NCBI RefSeq assembly: GCF_001723175.1 | Contig: NC_064651.1 | Coordinates: 868,001-932,000, forward strand | Reading direction: 5' to 3' | DNA length: 64,000 bases | Source: Penicillium oxalicum | Taxonomy: Eukaryota; Ascomycota; Eurotiomycetes; Eurotiales; Aspergillaceae | Shown: positions 1 through 10,371 of the stretch, piece by piece | Layout: each line of letters starts with the position of its first letter | Position numbering within the stretch: the first letter of the stretch is position 1 | Made by a program: the position numbers and the translations under genes | Notes under the pieces: generated by a model | Databases searched by the model: none | What the model saw: only the letters and a program-made list of their open reading frames with translations | What the model was told of the DNA's origin: nothing

Positions 1-763
1 GCATCCTCAGTGCCAAGCTGGCACCGGACCGCGCTCTGAATATCATCATCGGTGGGGCAACCATTCAAGGAGTGGGATTTCTCATGTCCATGATGGTCTA
101 TTCTGCCTTTATCTATCGCCTGATGACCCAGAAATTGCCCCGGGAAAATGTGCGACCAGGCATGTTTGTCTCCGTCGGACCCAGCGGCTTTACCGTTGCG
201 GGGATCGTCAACATGGCCTCCTCTGCAAAGCGATGCTTTCCATCAGATTTCATGGGCAACGGCTCACTCGCCGCAGATGTGATCAAGGTGGTCGTGGACT
301 TTGCAGCCTTGTGGCTCTGGGGGTAAGTCTCCCTCCCCTCCCCTCCCCCTTCCCCTTGGGTATCTTCCCCCCGGCTCACTTTGTTAGATTGGCAATCTTC
401 TTCTTCATTGTGGCCAGTGCTGCCCACTGGTCCGCTATTGGACCTGGCCGCCTCGACTTTTCCATGACGTGGTTCTCCTTCATTTTCCCCAACACCGCCC
501 TGATCACAGCCACCTTTGCCATTGGCAAAGCATTTTCATCCAAGGCCATCAACATTGTGGGCATTGTGATGGTCTTTCCTTTAATTCTCATGTATTTCTT
601 TGTGTGCTTTATGATGGTCCGGGCCTTCTTTACTCATCAGATCTTGTGGCCACAGAAGGGTGAAGATCGAGATGAAGGTGGATTTGAAATCCACCGGGTG
701 AAACCGGATGCAGAGCTCATGGAAGAGAAGAGGGATCACATTAATAATGGGGTGAGTGTATGA
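1..763 (+). CDS. TDT-family plasma-membrane transporter (malate/sulfite type), 3' part
   Basis: The start lies outside the window. Two exons are visible: 1-322 and 388-763, joined across a 65-nt intron with a GTAAGT donor and a TTAG acceptor; the frame continues through a split Gly codon. The translated part is almost entirely hydrophobic helices. It carries the pattern GMFVSVGPSGF in a loop between helices and WFSFIFPNT further on, both typical of the tellurite-resistance/dicarboxylate transporter (TDT) family that includes yeast Ssu1 and fission yeast Mae1. Members move C4-dicarboxylates or sulfite across the plasma membrane. The tail after the last helix is short and charged, as is usual. 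Substrate cannot be chosen between malate and sulfite from this fragment. Confidence 0.85.
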   Translation, partial: HPQCQAGTGPRSEYHHRWGNHSRSGISHVHDGLFCLYLSPDDPEIAPGKCATRHVCLRRTQRLYRCGDRQHGLLCKAMLSIRFHGQRLTRRRCDQGGRGLCSLVALGVSLPPLPSPFPLGIFPPAHFVRLAIFFFIVASAAHWSAIGPGRLDFSMTWFSFIFPNTALITATFAIGKAFSSKAINIVGIVMVFPLILMYFFVCFMMVRAFFTHQILWPQKGEDRDEGGFEIHRVKPDAELMEEKRDHINNGVSV

Positions 764-1756
764 GCCTGCAAATAAATGAAGAGGATGGACCGGGCACTTT
801 TATGACGTTTTTTTTTTTCTTTCTTTCTTTCTTTCAATCTCAAAGTGGTGGTGGCGAAAGATTCCATTTGTTACATGGATACACACTTGAGAGCCCTTGA
901 CTGAGGAGTGTTTATTTCCCCCTCACCCCCATCGTTATCATGATACCCGCACTGAAGCTGAACATTGACGAATAATGTACCTACGATGTGATGTGGATGT
1001 TGGCACTGGAGTGAATTCCAAAGTTGTCTCTCTTGAAGAGGTCAAAGATATCTTAATTATAGCCAAGAAGCCACCTGCTTTTTCATTGGCGTGTCTAGAA
1101 TCATAATTAAGCAACCATGGGAGAGCGTTCAGCCTAGGTTGCATACAAGACAGACAAAGAGAAAGAAAACAAAGAGGGAATATAATGATTACCAAGTAAA
1201 GAAACATAGCGAGACGGTGGAAGGAAAAGAACTATAAACGAGAGAAAACACCGATTAATATCACTAGAAGCTCAAGTAGGCTCTACCTAAATCCAGTGCA
1301 TTGCAAAAAAAAGATAGTAAACTAAAATCAGCACTCGAGTCAACTCAAAAGATGCTGCACTACTTGAATATGGTATGTGCCTCGAATCGACTAAACAGAA
1401 TTACTTCAACTCGACTCGATTCGACTAAATAAAACCAAAGAGTCACTAAACGCCTGCCAACCCTTTAAGCGAAACTTGACTCTCAAGTCAATCTTTCCAA
1501 GACGAAGCTTCCTAACCACCTCGTCTCTATTTGGCAAATCAAACCCACCCAGTGTCATCTTCGCTCTTGCGGGATTTCTCATCCAAGTAGAAACCCGCAA
1601 ATCCCACCAAAAGAGGCCCACGACAGAATCTCCTCAGTCCGGCCAGACATCAAAACACAACACCGAAGGTTCCCCCCCACAAAGCCTCACACTATCCTCC
1701 TTGAAGCCACGCCTCCCGGGCCCAAAAAAAGAGGAAAAAAAAAGAAAACATCACAT
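764..1756. other. Intergenic, convergent 3' ends
   Basis: This gap separates the transporter from a gene on the other strand, so both 3' ends fall here. It holds a T-run followed by CTTT repeats at about 808-835, and a cluster of imperfect repeats built on TCGACTAAA/ACTCGA at about 1335-1470. No coding potential was recognised. Confidence 0.5.
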
Positions 1757-2728
1757 TCACCGAGACAGCATCCTCTCAACCCCCTCCGCCGTATTTCTCA
1801 CCAGCATCTGATGAGCCTGCCATCGGGCCCAGGTCTCCCGATTCATGACCCCCAGCCATGCCTCGACCTGCCCCTCTCGCTCTTTCTGATTTTCCCGCTC
1901 AACATGCAATCGAGCATTCACCAGGGAATGGACCGTAAAGTCCGGGTGTAGCATGTGCAAGTTGCCCGTGAAAAAGGCATCCTGCACCATCTCCAGCTCC
2001 CACCCCCGGCGGTCTCGACGCCACGTTCGAGCCTGGAGAGTGAAGGTGGCGAATCGAAGAGCGAGAGCCGAGTCCCACGTGTCGAGGAGATCCAACAGAA
2101 TGCGAAGACGTTGGACGTGGTCATTTGCCGTTCGGTGGAGGTCGACGTTGAGCGAGTCGAGCACTGTTTCGGAGTCGGTGACCAGGTCGTAGAATGGCGA
2201 GGTGGGCTTTGGACGGAGGAGGACATTTTGACCGGGGAATGGAGGTGGAGGATCGACGACCAGGTTGAAGGAAGAGCGAGAGGTTGATTCAGAGAGTGGT
2301 CCAGGTTGGAGCTCCGGCGTTGGGCCAAAGGTCTCCATCACCGGGCCTGTCTGACGCCAGCTGGATGGGTCGAAATGGGCCTTGACTTTGCCCACTAGTC
2401 GAGTTGGCACCGGGACCGGATCCAAAGTAGGCATCTGCATTCGAAAGGGCAGAAGATCCACGGGCTCGGCTCCGGGGAAGACGTCGGTCGCGAAGATGTT
2501 CATCTGGCAGTCTCGGGGGAGAAGTCTGATACTGCCATCGGAGACGAACGGGCGACGAGGCTGCTGATCTCGAGCAGTGAGGATTCTGCTCAGTTGTGGA
2601 TTATTGGACACGTAGCGTTCCAAGCTCGTCGCGTATTGACTCAGCTTCTTGGTGAAGTCCCAGTGGTTTCTACTGGGAGAAGGGGAAGCTGGGGGTCTGT
2701 TCCAGGAGGGATTAGTCCCGGGAGCCAT
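1757..2728 (-). CDS. Unrecognised 323-aa protein
   Basis: Single-exon frame. The open frame reaches 2740, but the first ATG is at 2728 and begins MAPGTNPSW. I do not recognise the family. The N-terminal quarter is mixed helical. The middle (about residues 95-190) is rich in proline and serine and is probably disordered. The C-terminal 130 residues look helical and carry many Trp/Arg and Leu residues (for example WDSALALRF and MNRETWARW). There is no signal peptide or membrane segment. Codon use is GC-rich at third positions like the safe genes nearby, which supports real coding. The upstream sequence on its strand is strongly pyrimidine-rich, as in many fungal leaders. Confidence 0.6.
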   Translation of the reverse strand: MAPGTNPSWNRPPASPSPSRNHWDFTKKLSQYATSLERYVSNNPQLSRILTARDQQPRRPFVSDGSIRLLPRDCQMNIFATDVFPGAEPVDLLPFRMQMPTLDPVPVPTRLVGKVKAHFDPSSWRQTGPVMETFGPTPELQPGPLSESTSRSSFNLVVDPPPPFPGQNVLLRPKPTSPFYDLVTDSETVLDSLNVDLHRTANDHVQRLRILLDLLDTWDSALALRFATFTLQARTWRRDRRGWELEMVQDAFFTGNLHMLHPDFTVHSLVNARLHVERENQKEREGQVEAWLGVMNRETWARWQAHQMLVRNTAEGVERMLSR

Positions 2729-4621
2729 GGTGAGAGACAAGGTTTGCTGATGGATAGGACTAGTCTTGGTCAGTCAAATACAAGTGAGAGTGAAAATACA
2801 AGTGAGAGATGCTCAGTTGGGAAATCTGAAATGAGTGTTGGAAGAACTGATGGTGGGGAGATGGAAAATGATAAATCAGCGTGCTAGCATCAAGTAGGAG
2901 AAGGAGAGAGAAAGTCAGACCCAGAGTGAGCCTGGTAGAGCGTTTTGATAGAACATAAAATGAGAGATGACGGTACTGACTGATGTGATAAGTCCCAGTT
3001 GTCATGTCATACAAAGTGAGAGATATTGATATGAAAGCTTGAGAAGAGTATCTATATGACATGCAATGAAGAATGCGATGGACTTACCAGCCTGGAGTGC
3101 AAGAGGAGATATGGAATACGAAGCCTGCCTGACGAGGCTCAAAAGATCAGTAAGAGAGAGAATGCTGCTGATGGATATGGATGAATCCTGGAGTCAAATA
3201 AAGTGGGAAGCGAGGATGTCAAAGAAGAAGATTGAGAAAAGTATATCAAGTATTTGTATCAGAGAAAGAAAAAAAAGGATAGATTTTTCGATTCCGAGTA
3301 AAGAAAGAACGTAGTATTCGGAGTGAGTGTTCTATGACTGGAACGATCAGAGATGGCACGGCTGATTGATATGACGAGTTGTGGAACCAAGTAAAGTTGA
3401 AGAGAGAGAGGCTGAGATTAACGTAATGAGAAGAGATAGTTGTGTATCAGAGAGTACTTACCAGTATTGAGTTTGAAGAGAGAGGATATGGAAACCTTAG
3501 TGAGAAGGATGAGATATAAGTAATGAAATATGGTGCTTTTGAATGATGCGAGAAGATCTCAGTGGTCGAGTGGAGTGAGAATGAGAGATATCCAGATGAA
3601 AATATGAAATAGATATTCGAGAAAAAAATGATGTTGGAGAATGGGAGATCAACTTGCCACTTTTAAATAAGAGAAAGAACGTCCAAAGGCCCCAAGTAAG
3701 TCTATCAGGGTTTCAAAACAAGGACACAAAGTAAAGGTAGTTGGCCAAAATTATACGAAGATGAAGCCCTAAGATGTGTATTTCAGAAACCTGAATATAA
3801 GCTCGTAGACCCGCCACTTCTCTTGTATATAGCTCATGCTGCTACACAGGTCGTAGTGGTGGATGCTTGTATTTGGATGCTGAATCTGAAAATGGTGAAT
3901 GTTGACCTGATCCTGAATAGGGGTCGTCATCCTATTAAGACTTTCGGTTTTCATAAAGAGCCGAGACGAAAAGTGAGGTAGCAAAACGCTTTCCTGTCGC
4001 TTTCCGAGGTAATAGCTGATAAAAGAATTCTTAATTGGACCTCACCTCCCTCTTATTCAAATCTTACCTCACTTTTATATAGCTCTCACTTATACCGTAC
4101 TTTCACCTCACTCTCACTTTACACTAAGATGAAGAGGGGTAACTACTTGAAGATCTAGTATTTTATACGACGACCAAATGACCGAAATCAAGTGATCCGA
4201 GAAAAAGTTATACGTTTCAATTAGATCCCTAGTCAAGAGTGTCGTTTCTACATAGTCCATATTTCAATTACCCAATTTTCAAAGCAAATATCCTCTTACA
4301 GCAGCACCTACCAGCGAGGGAGACATAAATTCAAAAACACGAGATCGAACTTGTCATTCTTCTATCCAAAACATCTAAGAATCCCTTACAAAAGTCGTAT
4401 ACTTACTCAAGCATTCGCAAAACACAACGACGAGATCTCTGCAGCTCATCTCTCTCCATCTCTCCCTACTCTTCTGACTAACCTTCCCCAGTCAACGCAA
4501 GCCAAGATCTTCACTTTCCATCTTCTTCCCCAACCTCGACTGAACAAAGTCAGTCGCCCTCCAGAGATAGTCAGGCTCGCTAGCTAACATTCATCCCACC
4601 GACGGTGAATACGGGCAGCTT
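2729..4621. other. Purine-skewed, degenerate-repeat intergenic region
   Basis: From about 2741 to 3700 the plus strand is dominated by A and G, with many imperfect copies of AAGTGAGAGA, GAAGAGAGAG and GGATATGGA. At 4025-4130 the skew flips to CT-rich with CCTCACT and CTCTCACTT. One exact 12-bp inverted pair is present (3969-3980 with 4065-4076). Two sites on the minus strand read CTGGTAAGT (near 3085 and 3470) and would serve as splice donors for a spliced 5' leader of the 1757-2728 gene. No protein gene was recognised. Confidence 0.5.
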
Positions 4622-4810
4622 GGACAACGACTTCAGCCCCGGCGGTGTTTTACACAACCCCCTCATTATCGACGGCCATCAATTATGCTGAACCGGAGGG
4701 AATCGGTCTTGGTCTTTACAAGACCTAGACTTTCGTCACTCAAAGGTCTCCTCCACTGGGAATCAACAGCTGAGCACTGGTCAATCATAATCGACTACTG
4801 AACCAAATAA
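4622..4810 (+). pseudogene. Decayed copy of the ART-like gene at 57.6 kb
   Basis: The nucleotides at about 4622-4740 align by eye with about 57945-58060 in the same window. Shared stretches include TTTACACAA, CCCCTC, TTATCGA and TCTTGGTCTTT, interrupted by substitutions and single-base insertions. No single frame is open: the conserved tract is split over frames and meets stops at about 4728 and 4798. The piece after 4750 also looks like family C-terminal sequence (a Trp-rich segment) ending in a stop. I see no trace of the family N-terminal half upstream. It is therefore a relic rather than a gene. Whether decay was by RIP or ordinary drift cannot be told, because the changes are mixed. Confidence 0.7.
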
Positions 4811-5964
4811 TCCCGTCTCCCAAATCCAACAGAGATGGCCTCTCGACTTGAGAAAGCGACGTCATTCAAGAACGAAAAGAGACGATAGGCAGACGAGCTC
4901 TTCGTCGCGCCCCCCCGGGGGGGTTCGAAACCCAAGTGGCAATCACTAGCATCAAGGGGATTCTGGCACTGTCACGATCTCTTAAGATGGTCTTATATCT
5001 TGATACAAAGCTTTGCGCGAATCGGTAGTGTTTGGAAGCCTCCTCACTCCTCCTTGATTGTTCTCAACCGGATCCTGGCTTGGCAGGTTTACTCTGTTCC
5101 TGTAGAATTCTAGTCTAATACCTAGGTTGACGAATAATACCAAGTCTCGGTGGGCGATATGTAATATAGCAGCATTACTATCTACCAACAATGCCAATGC
5201 AATCACCTGCTTTGAAAATCATCTTGTCTTCCGAAGAGCTTTGCGTTGCAATTATCTAGCCATGGGTAGGAAGGTTAAAGAGAGAAGAAGGGGAGAAGGT
5301 GTCTGGTACGTGTTGCAATGTAGCAATTGAAGTGGCTTGCTAGAGGTTGGTTGCTACATACCTAAGTATGCCATTCCTGGACGTCACTTCCAATTTTAAT
5401 CAAGACAGCAAATTGGATGGATTATATACCTAAATATTTATCGTACTGGTAATCGACCAGCCCTGTCCATCGTAATTTGCATCCGTATATATTGAGATTG
5501 AATGGATTGTCACTAGAGGTACTAGGGTATCAGATAGTCCGGGTAGCACCAGAATCAACGCCGAGTCTACATAAGGAGCCCTGAATCGGGAATTTGTGAA
5601 ACCAAGACATTTTTAGATAATGGGTATTCCAACAAACAACAACCTAATTCCAAATATAGCCTCACCAAACTGGAATGTATCCAACCTCGATACACCACCT
5701 TGAATCAACAACAAAAAAAACCTTATTCCAAAAACACCAAAACAACCATCACTCAAAACACCAAAGGGGGTATATGACATGTACTCACACACACACACAC
5801 ACACAAGCTAGGGGAGAAAACCCTCCAGAGGGGAAGAAAACAATCGAAAGGCCGAATGCTTCATGATCAAGTGTATTCCAAATCAATTGAAAATGTGACC
5901 AAGGGACGTTCTGTCCATGTCTGTCGCCGTGCGCAGGTTGACTGGAATAAGCAGACTCGATGAA
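4811..5964. other. Intergenic
   Basis: AT-rich sequence between the relic and the deacetylase 3' end. It contains the C7G7 palindrome at 4910-4923 and a (CA)10 tract at 5786-5805. No gene was recognised. Confidence 0.5.
4910..4923. repeat. Perfect C7G7 palindrome
   Basis: Seven C followed by seven G, 100 nt downstream of the pseudogene relic, in otherwise AT-rich sequence. It could be a slippage product or an assembly-sensitive site. Confidence 0.8.
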
Positions 5965-8900
5965 TTAATCTGCCCGATGAGTCTGGTTTGATTGTCCGCC
6001 AGGAACAAACCGTGAATCTTGCGGAGTAGCAAAAGGAATATGCCCACTCGACGTCAGCACCGGGAGACCTTTTTTAGTTGTTCCAGCCTCGGTGACGGGA
6101 GATGTGAAAGTATGAGATCCTGGGCGGGGGAACTCTGCGGTTTGAGGAAGAGGGGGTGTGAAAGGTGGGGACATATGAGATCGAGGTTGAGCTTGCATGG
6201 CAACATTATCGTGGGACATTGGGTCAGGTTGATCGGGTGGCGCAGGGGAATGAAGTGGCGTTTCTGACGGCTGAAAAGGCATAGAGATGGACGTCGTGTA
6301 AGACTCGAGAGGTACTGATGACGAAGACGCAGAGGGCGACTCCGAACGTTCCTCTTTTTTCACATCGAGAGAGGCGGAGGGCGCAGAAGTTTCAGCTGCT
6401 GCAGGCGTGGCTGCAGTGACCTGCGACTTGGCCAAAGACCGTCGCCCAGTTGCTTTCCCACCAGGTGTCCTACTCCCACCACTCCTCCGCGGAGATCGTG
6501 TCGAGGGCCTGGAAGGCTTTGCAGTACTCGGTCGACGCTCCTCGGCAATCTTCTTCTCCCGTTCGGCGTGTTCTTCGGGAGACGGCACGACCAGCTTGAT
6601 GCGCCGAAGACCAGCGGAGAGGTTTTCCAGGTCATCGGCCGCACCGGTTGATCCCGGCTGGTTCTGATCCGCCAGCTTGGACGGTCGATAAGCCGATGGT
6701 ACCTTGGGTACCGGAGGAGGTTTTCGAGGACTCGCCGTGCGTTTAGAAGTATTTGCTCCTCGAGTACCCCCCGTGGTCTTGCGTCCCCCAGCAACCTTGG
6801 CGGGTGGCGCGGAAGCAGAGGTGTCTGGTGTAGCAGCAGCAGCAGCAGTCTGACTTTCGGAATTGACCACCAGTTCAGCCATGCTCAGAGGTTCCACCGA
6901 TACCTCGGCGGTAGAGGTGCTCTTCCGACGACTGACTTGCACGGTGGGAGAAGCCTCGGTGGCGGCATCGGGCAGGCCGTTGCCATCAATCGTGGTGCGG
7001 CGATTCTTTCGGAGCGTTTGTTGTCGCGGTGTTGCCGGCCGCGACAAGAATGGAGGGGACCTTGTTTTTCGTACGCGCAGCTGTCGCTTTTCGTCGACGG
7101 GCAGAAGGGCGGAGGCACCGGGTGCAACATCCATGCCTTCCAAAGCGAGCTGACGATCACGACGCTGTCGAGACGCTTCGGCATTGAGTTCGTCAGGTCG
7201 GCAACTCACCGTTTGCCGGCTTTCCTCAGGAATCAGAACCTTGGCAAGCTCTTGCGCGGCAGTCGTCCAGTCCACTTCCGGGATGGGGAACACAGTCGGA
7301 TACCCCCCGGCATAAGAGCCAAATGACCTTCGGTCACGGGCGATGGGATGGACCTTGGCATCAAATGATTTGGTGGACGACAGAAAGGTGGGTATTGCTT
7401 TCTCCCGCTTGACCTGAGGCGGAGTCAGGCCCTCAAGTTCGGAGAGATATTCGGAAGACCACCACTGGCGCTGGTATTCCAGATCTGCAGGAATGGTCCC
7501 CTCCGTTGGGGCGTGCGCCTCTCCGAGTCCAGCAATATGACTGAGAACGCCGCTGGTGAGCGCACGGTCACTGTAGCCACCTTCCAGCACACTGATCACA
7601 CGTCCGTCCACTCCGAGGCCTTCTTCTTGCGACATACGCACGACATCCGCGGTGAAGCGAGCATAAAACTCGGTGGGGACGTTGACCTTGTGTCGCTGCA
7701 TGCCGGTGCCCTCCCACTCGCTCGCGTCGAAGCCGGCGGAGATGAAAATGGCGGCTTTGGGGGTTGGCCCCGTCGCAGCAGAAAGTCGCCGGGTGTGCGC
7801 CCGTAGGAAGGTTCGCGCTTTTTCAATCAAGACCGTGTATTTGGTCCGATAGAGTTCCCAGAATTGCGCTTCCGTCTCCCACGTCTCCAAGTGGACATTC
7901 CACACCGACTGACCATGCGCATTGTCAATGCAGACACTCGCATTGCGTACCTTTTCCGGGTCACCGCCTTCACATGGATAGGAATTGATATCATGAAGAC
8001 TGTAGTATCCGATCGCGGTCTTTTTGTACGCTGGCGCATTTCGTGCGGCCATCGACGCCTGGTAGTTGTGATTCCACACAATCTCTTGCGAGCCGTCGCC
8101 GTGATGGAGATCGAAATCCAGAATCGCGGCGTGGGTCAGTCCATGATGCATGGCGGCATACGAGATTCCTACCAGAACATTATTGATCCAGCAGAAACCC
8201 GAGGGAAAATCGGACGAGCAGTGGTGACCGGGTGGACGGATGCAGACAAAAGCACGCGTGGTCGAGCTGTGATCAAAGACCGCATCGACTCCGTCGCAGA
8301 CTCCCCCCAGGGCCCCTTGAAAGGCCTCTAGGGATTCATTGCACAGGTAGAGATCGCCCGAGTGGAGTTCTTGCGCTGCAGGAGTGTTCTCGCGACCCTC
8401 GCTGCGCGGACGCACGAGTTCCTTTCCACTCAACGCCAAGCGGGATTCTGCCTTGTCGCACATGCCTTTGAGATCGGCCATCCACTGCTGACCGTGCACA
8501 TGGGTCACCGCACCATCATGCAGCGGTAGCGAGCGCGAGGTCTTGCGGATCTGAAAGGGTGGTGGGGGGAGCAAGTGTAGTTCAAGATCGGGCCGTGGCG
8601 CAAACTGCTCCCCCCGGTATCGTCGACCCATGCGGACGTACGCCGCGGATATACCCAGGACACAGGCCTTGATGCGCTCGGGTCTCTCCACAATGGATGC
8701 GAGCAGGGACTTGGAGGCCCGGGGCCGTGAGAATCGATGTCCGTAACAGGCATCGTGAATGATCACCGCGGTCTTGGACTTGAGGTCGACAATCTGGTGC
8801 AGGTCCACCTCTTTTCGGAAGTGTTCCGCGGCGACGGAGGCTGCGGTGGGTGGTTGTGGTTGCGGTTCCAGGGAAAGGCGCGGGGCCATGGCGGGTGATC

Positions 8901-9462
8901 CGATGGGCGGAGACCCGTTCAAATTGGCAGAGGAGCGTCGTGACGAGCCTGAACCAGGCACCGGAGAGGAGCACTCAGTGGATCGGAGGGAGGCCGTCGA
9001 CTGGCGCTTTTGCAAGGCAGGGATGGATTTGCGCCGCTCGCCGTGGGGAGAGCTCGAGCTGGGAGCACGTCGGGGGGTGGCGTGTGTGCCGTTGCTCATG
9101 GGCACAATGGGTTGAGAGACTGATCGCAAGGAGGCTGTGGATGTGCGCTTTTGAAGCCTGGGGGGAGGCTTGCTGCGCTCGTCCCGCTGAGCAGTTGGAG
9201 GAGACTGGGAGGCGCGTCGTGGTGTGGGCGCGCGATCCACGGCGAGAGCGACGGGAGGGCTGGGGCGTGAAGCATGGTCAAGCGGAAGTGCGATGGATGA
9301 GGGCGGAGATGGTGGAACAGCAGCGGGGGATGCCAGTGACAAATGATTCAAAGAGTCGGTCAGATCTGAGTGGGAAGAGGGATCTGCCGATGTGCTGCTC
9401 TGGGCGTGATCGATCATAAACGCAGCAGGCGGATCACCCCGAGGGGATCTGGAGGGGTCCAT
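5965..9462 (-). CDS. hosB: Histone deacetylase, fungal Hos3/HosB class
   Basis: A single exon encodes 1165 residues, starting at the ATG at 9462 (MDPSRSPRGD). The catalytic domain spans about residues 235-660. It shows the zinc-hydrolase signatures RPPGHHCSS (about 407), DFDLHHGDG (about 448, metal ligands), SAGFDASEW (about 573) and LEGGYSDRA (about 627, catalytic Tyr). This arrangement matches the fungal Hos3 class II-like deacetylases, called HosB in Aspergillus, which remove acetyl groups from histones. The N-terminal 230 residues are Ser/Pro-rich and contain two copies of LQKRxSTASLRS. The roughly 500-residue C-terminal tail is basic and low-complexity (Ser, Pro, Arg, Lys) and is probably disordered. 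The tail makes it much longer than yeast Hos3. Nuclear or bud-neck-like location is not shown by the sequence. Confidence 0.93.
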   Translation of the reverse strand: MDPSRSPRGDPPAAFMIDHAQSSTSADPSSHSDLTDSLNHLSLASPAAVPPSPPSSIALPLDHASRPSPPVALAVDRAPTPRRASQSPPTAQRDERSKPPPRLQKRTSTASLRSVSQPIVPMSNGTHATPRRAPSSSSPHGERRKSIPALQKRQSTASLRSTECSSPVPGSGSSRRSSANLNGSPPIGSPAMAPRLSLEPQPQPPTAASVAAEHFRKEVDLHQIVDLKSKTAVIIHDACYGHRFSRPRASKSLLASIVERPERIKACVLGISAAYVRMGRRYRGEQFAPRPDLELHLLPPPPFQIRKTSRSLPLHDGAVTHVHGQQWMADLKGMCDKAESRLALSGKELVRPRSEGRENTPAAQELHSGDLYLCNESLEAFQGALGGVCDGVDAVFDHSSTTRAFVCIRPPGHHCSSDFPSGFCWINNVLVGISYAAMHHGLTHAAILDFDLHHGDGSQEIVWNHNYQASMAARNAPAYKKTAIGYYSLHDINSYPCEGGDPEKVRNASVCIDNAHGQSVWNVHLETWETEAQFWELYRTKYTVLIEKARTFLRAHTRRLSAATGPTPKAAIFISAGFDASEWEGTGMQRHKVNVPTEFYARFTADVVRMSQEEGLGVDGRVISVLEGGYSDRALTSGVLSHIAGLGEAHAPTEGTIPADLEYQRQWWSSEYLSELEGLTPPQVKREKAIPTFLSSTKSFDAKVHPIARDRRSFGSYAGGYPTVFPIPEVDWTTAAQELAKVLIPEESRQTVSCRPDELNAEASRQRRDRQLALEGMDVAPGASALLPVDEKRQLRVRKTRSPPFLSRPATPRQQTLRKNRRTTIDGNGLPDAATEASPTVQVSRRKSTSTAEVSVEPLSMAELVVNSESQTAAAAATPDTSASAPPAKVAGGRKTTGGTRGANTSKRTASPRKPPPVPKVPSAYRPSKLADQNQPGSTGAADDLENLSAGLRRIKLVVPSPEEHAEREKKIAEERRPSTAKPSRPSTRSPRRSGGSRTPGGKATGRRSLAKSQVTAATPAAAETSAPSASLDVKKEERSESPSASSSSVPLESYTTSISMPFQPSETPLHSPAPPDQPDPMSHDNVAMQAQPRSHMSPPFTPPLPQTAEFPRPGSHTFTSPVTEAGTTKKGLPVLTSSGHIPFATPQDSRFVPGGQSNQTHRAD

Positions 9463-10371
9463 GATGCAATAGGAGCATCTAGCGGGGGAGGGATCACGGA
9501 GCTTCTAGAGGCTGACAGTGGGAGAGAATGTGTTGGTGGTGTGTTTCTGAGTGCCAATCTGTCAAATGAGAAATGAAGACTGAAAAGAGGAGGAACCTGG
9601 AAAGATGAAAATGATGTCCGTTCTTTGAAGAGGAGGAGCACAATACTCTGTTGGATGGTGGCCTCCTTCTTTTTCCTTACTGGGCGGCGCCTCCTTTGGA
9701 CGGGCAAGGGGCTCAAGTCGATCGTCAGGGCCCATACCACAGACTCCTACAAAGACATTCTTTTTAAAAGGAGAGTCTTGCTTGTTTGATTCTTTCGACT
9801 CGTTGATTTCTGTTCTTTCTCTTGATCACTTGCAGGTCTCTTACTATACTTAGCATTCTCCTCATCTCTGTGCTACCATATCGTTTACATTGTTACACGA
9901 TCATGTCCGGACCCCCTCCTGAAGCCCCCTTGGAGCTTATTCAGACAGACCCACATCCACACCTGCAAGTCCAAGTACTCGCTCACGAGAAGTATAGCAG
10001 CACAACGATACAAACAAGTAGTCAACCCAAAACAGTATCCTGTGAAAAAGCTCTAGTATATTTTTGTCTATGAGTCTTTCAAGTCAACTTCTCTCTATCT
10101 GACCATCTGAGAACCAAAAGCACACCCGGTGTATATAGTCAACGCCGAGCCTCAGAAAAAAAAAAGACACACCCCTCCCACTGTCCAACTCCACGATCCT
10201 TTTTTCCCTTTTCATAAACGCCATAAAGAAGAAACACACCAAAGCGAGCAACTCCTCTTGAGGTGCATTAAAAGATTCTCCCCCAAAAAAGAAAGACTGT
10301 GCCGCCCCCAGGAATCATAAAACCATGGACCCATACCAATCTCATTTCTCATTTTGCTCCCCCTTCTCGTC
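9463..10371. other. Intergenic; deacetylase promoter and 3' end of the small Cys gene
   Basis: The first 250 nt upstream of the deacetylase ATG are GA-rich on the plus strand, which is CT-rich in the sense of the gene, a common fungal promoter/leader feature. No further coding sequence was recognised. An ATG-started frame near 9900 is short and of uncertain value. Confidence 0.45.

Noticed and set aside
4622..4810. RIP as the cause of relic decay
   Set aside because: Changes include insertions and non-CpA substitutions, and the copy is short. A RIP index calculation over a full alignment would be needed to claim it.
4918..4935. tRNA B-box-like GGTTCGAA
   Set aside because: No A box, no acceptor stem and no anticodon arm can be drawn around it. 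Similar isolated B-box words at 62290 and 63810 fail in the same way.
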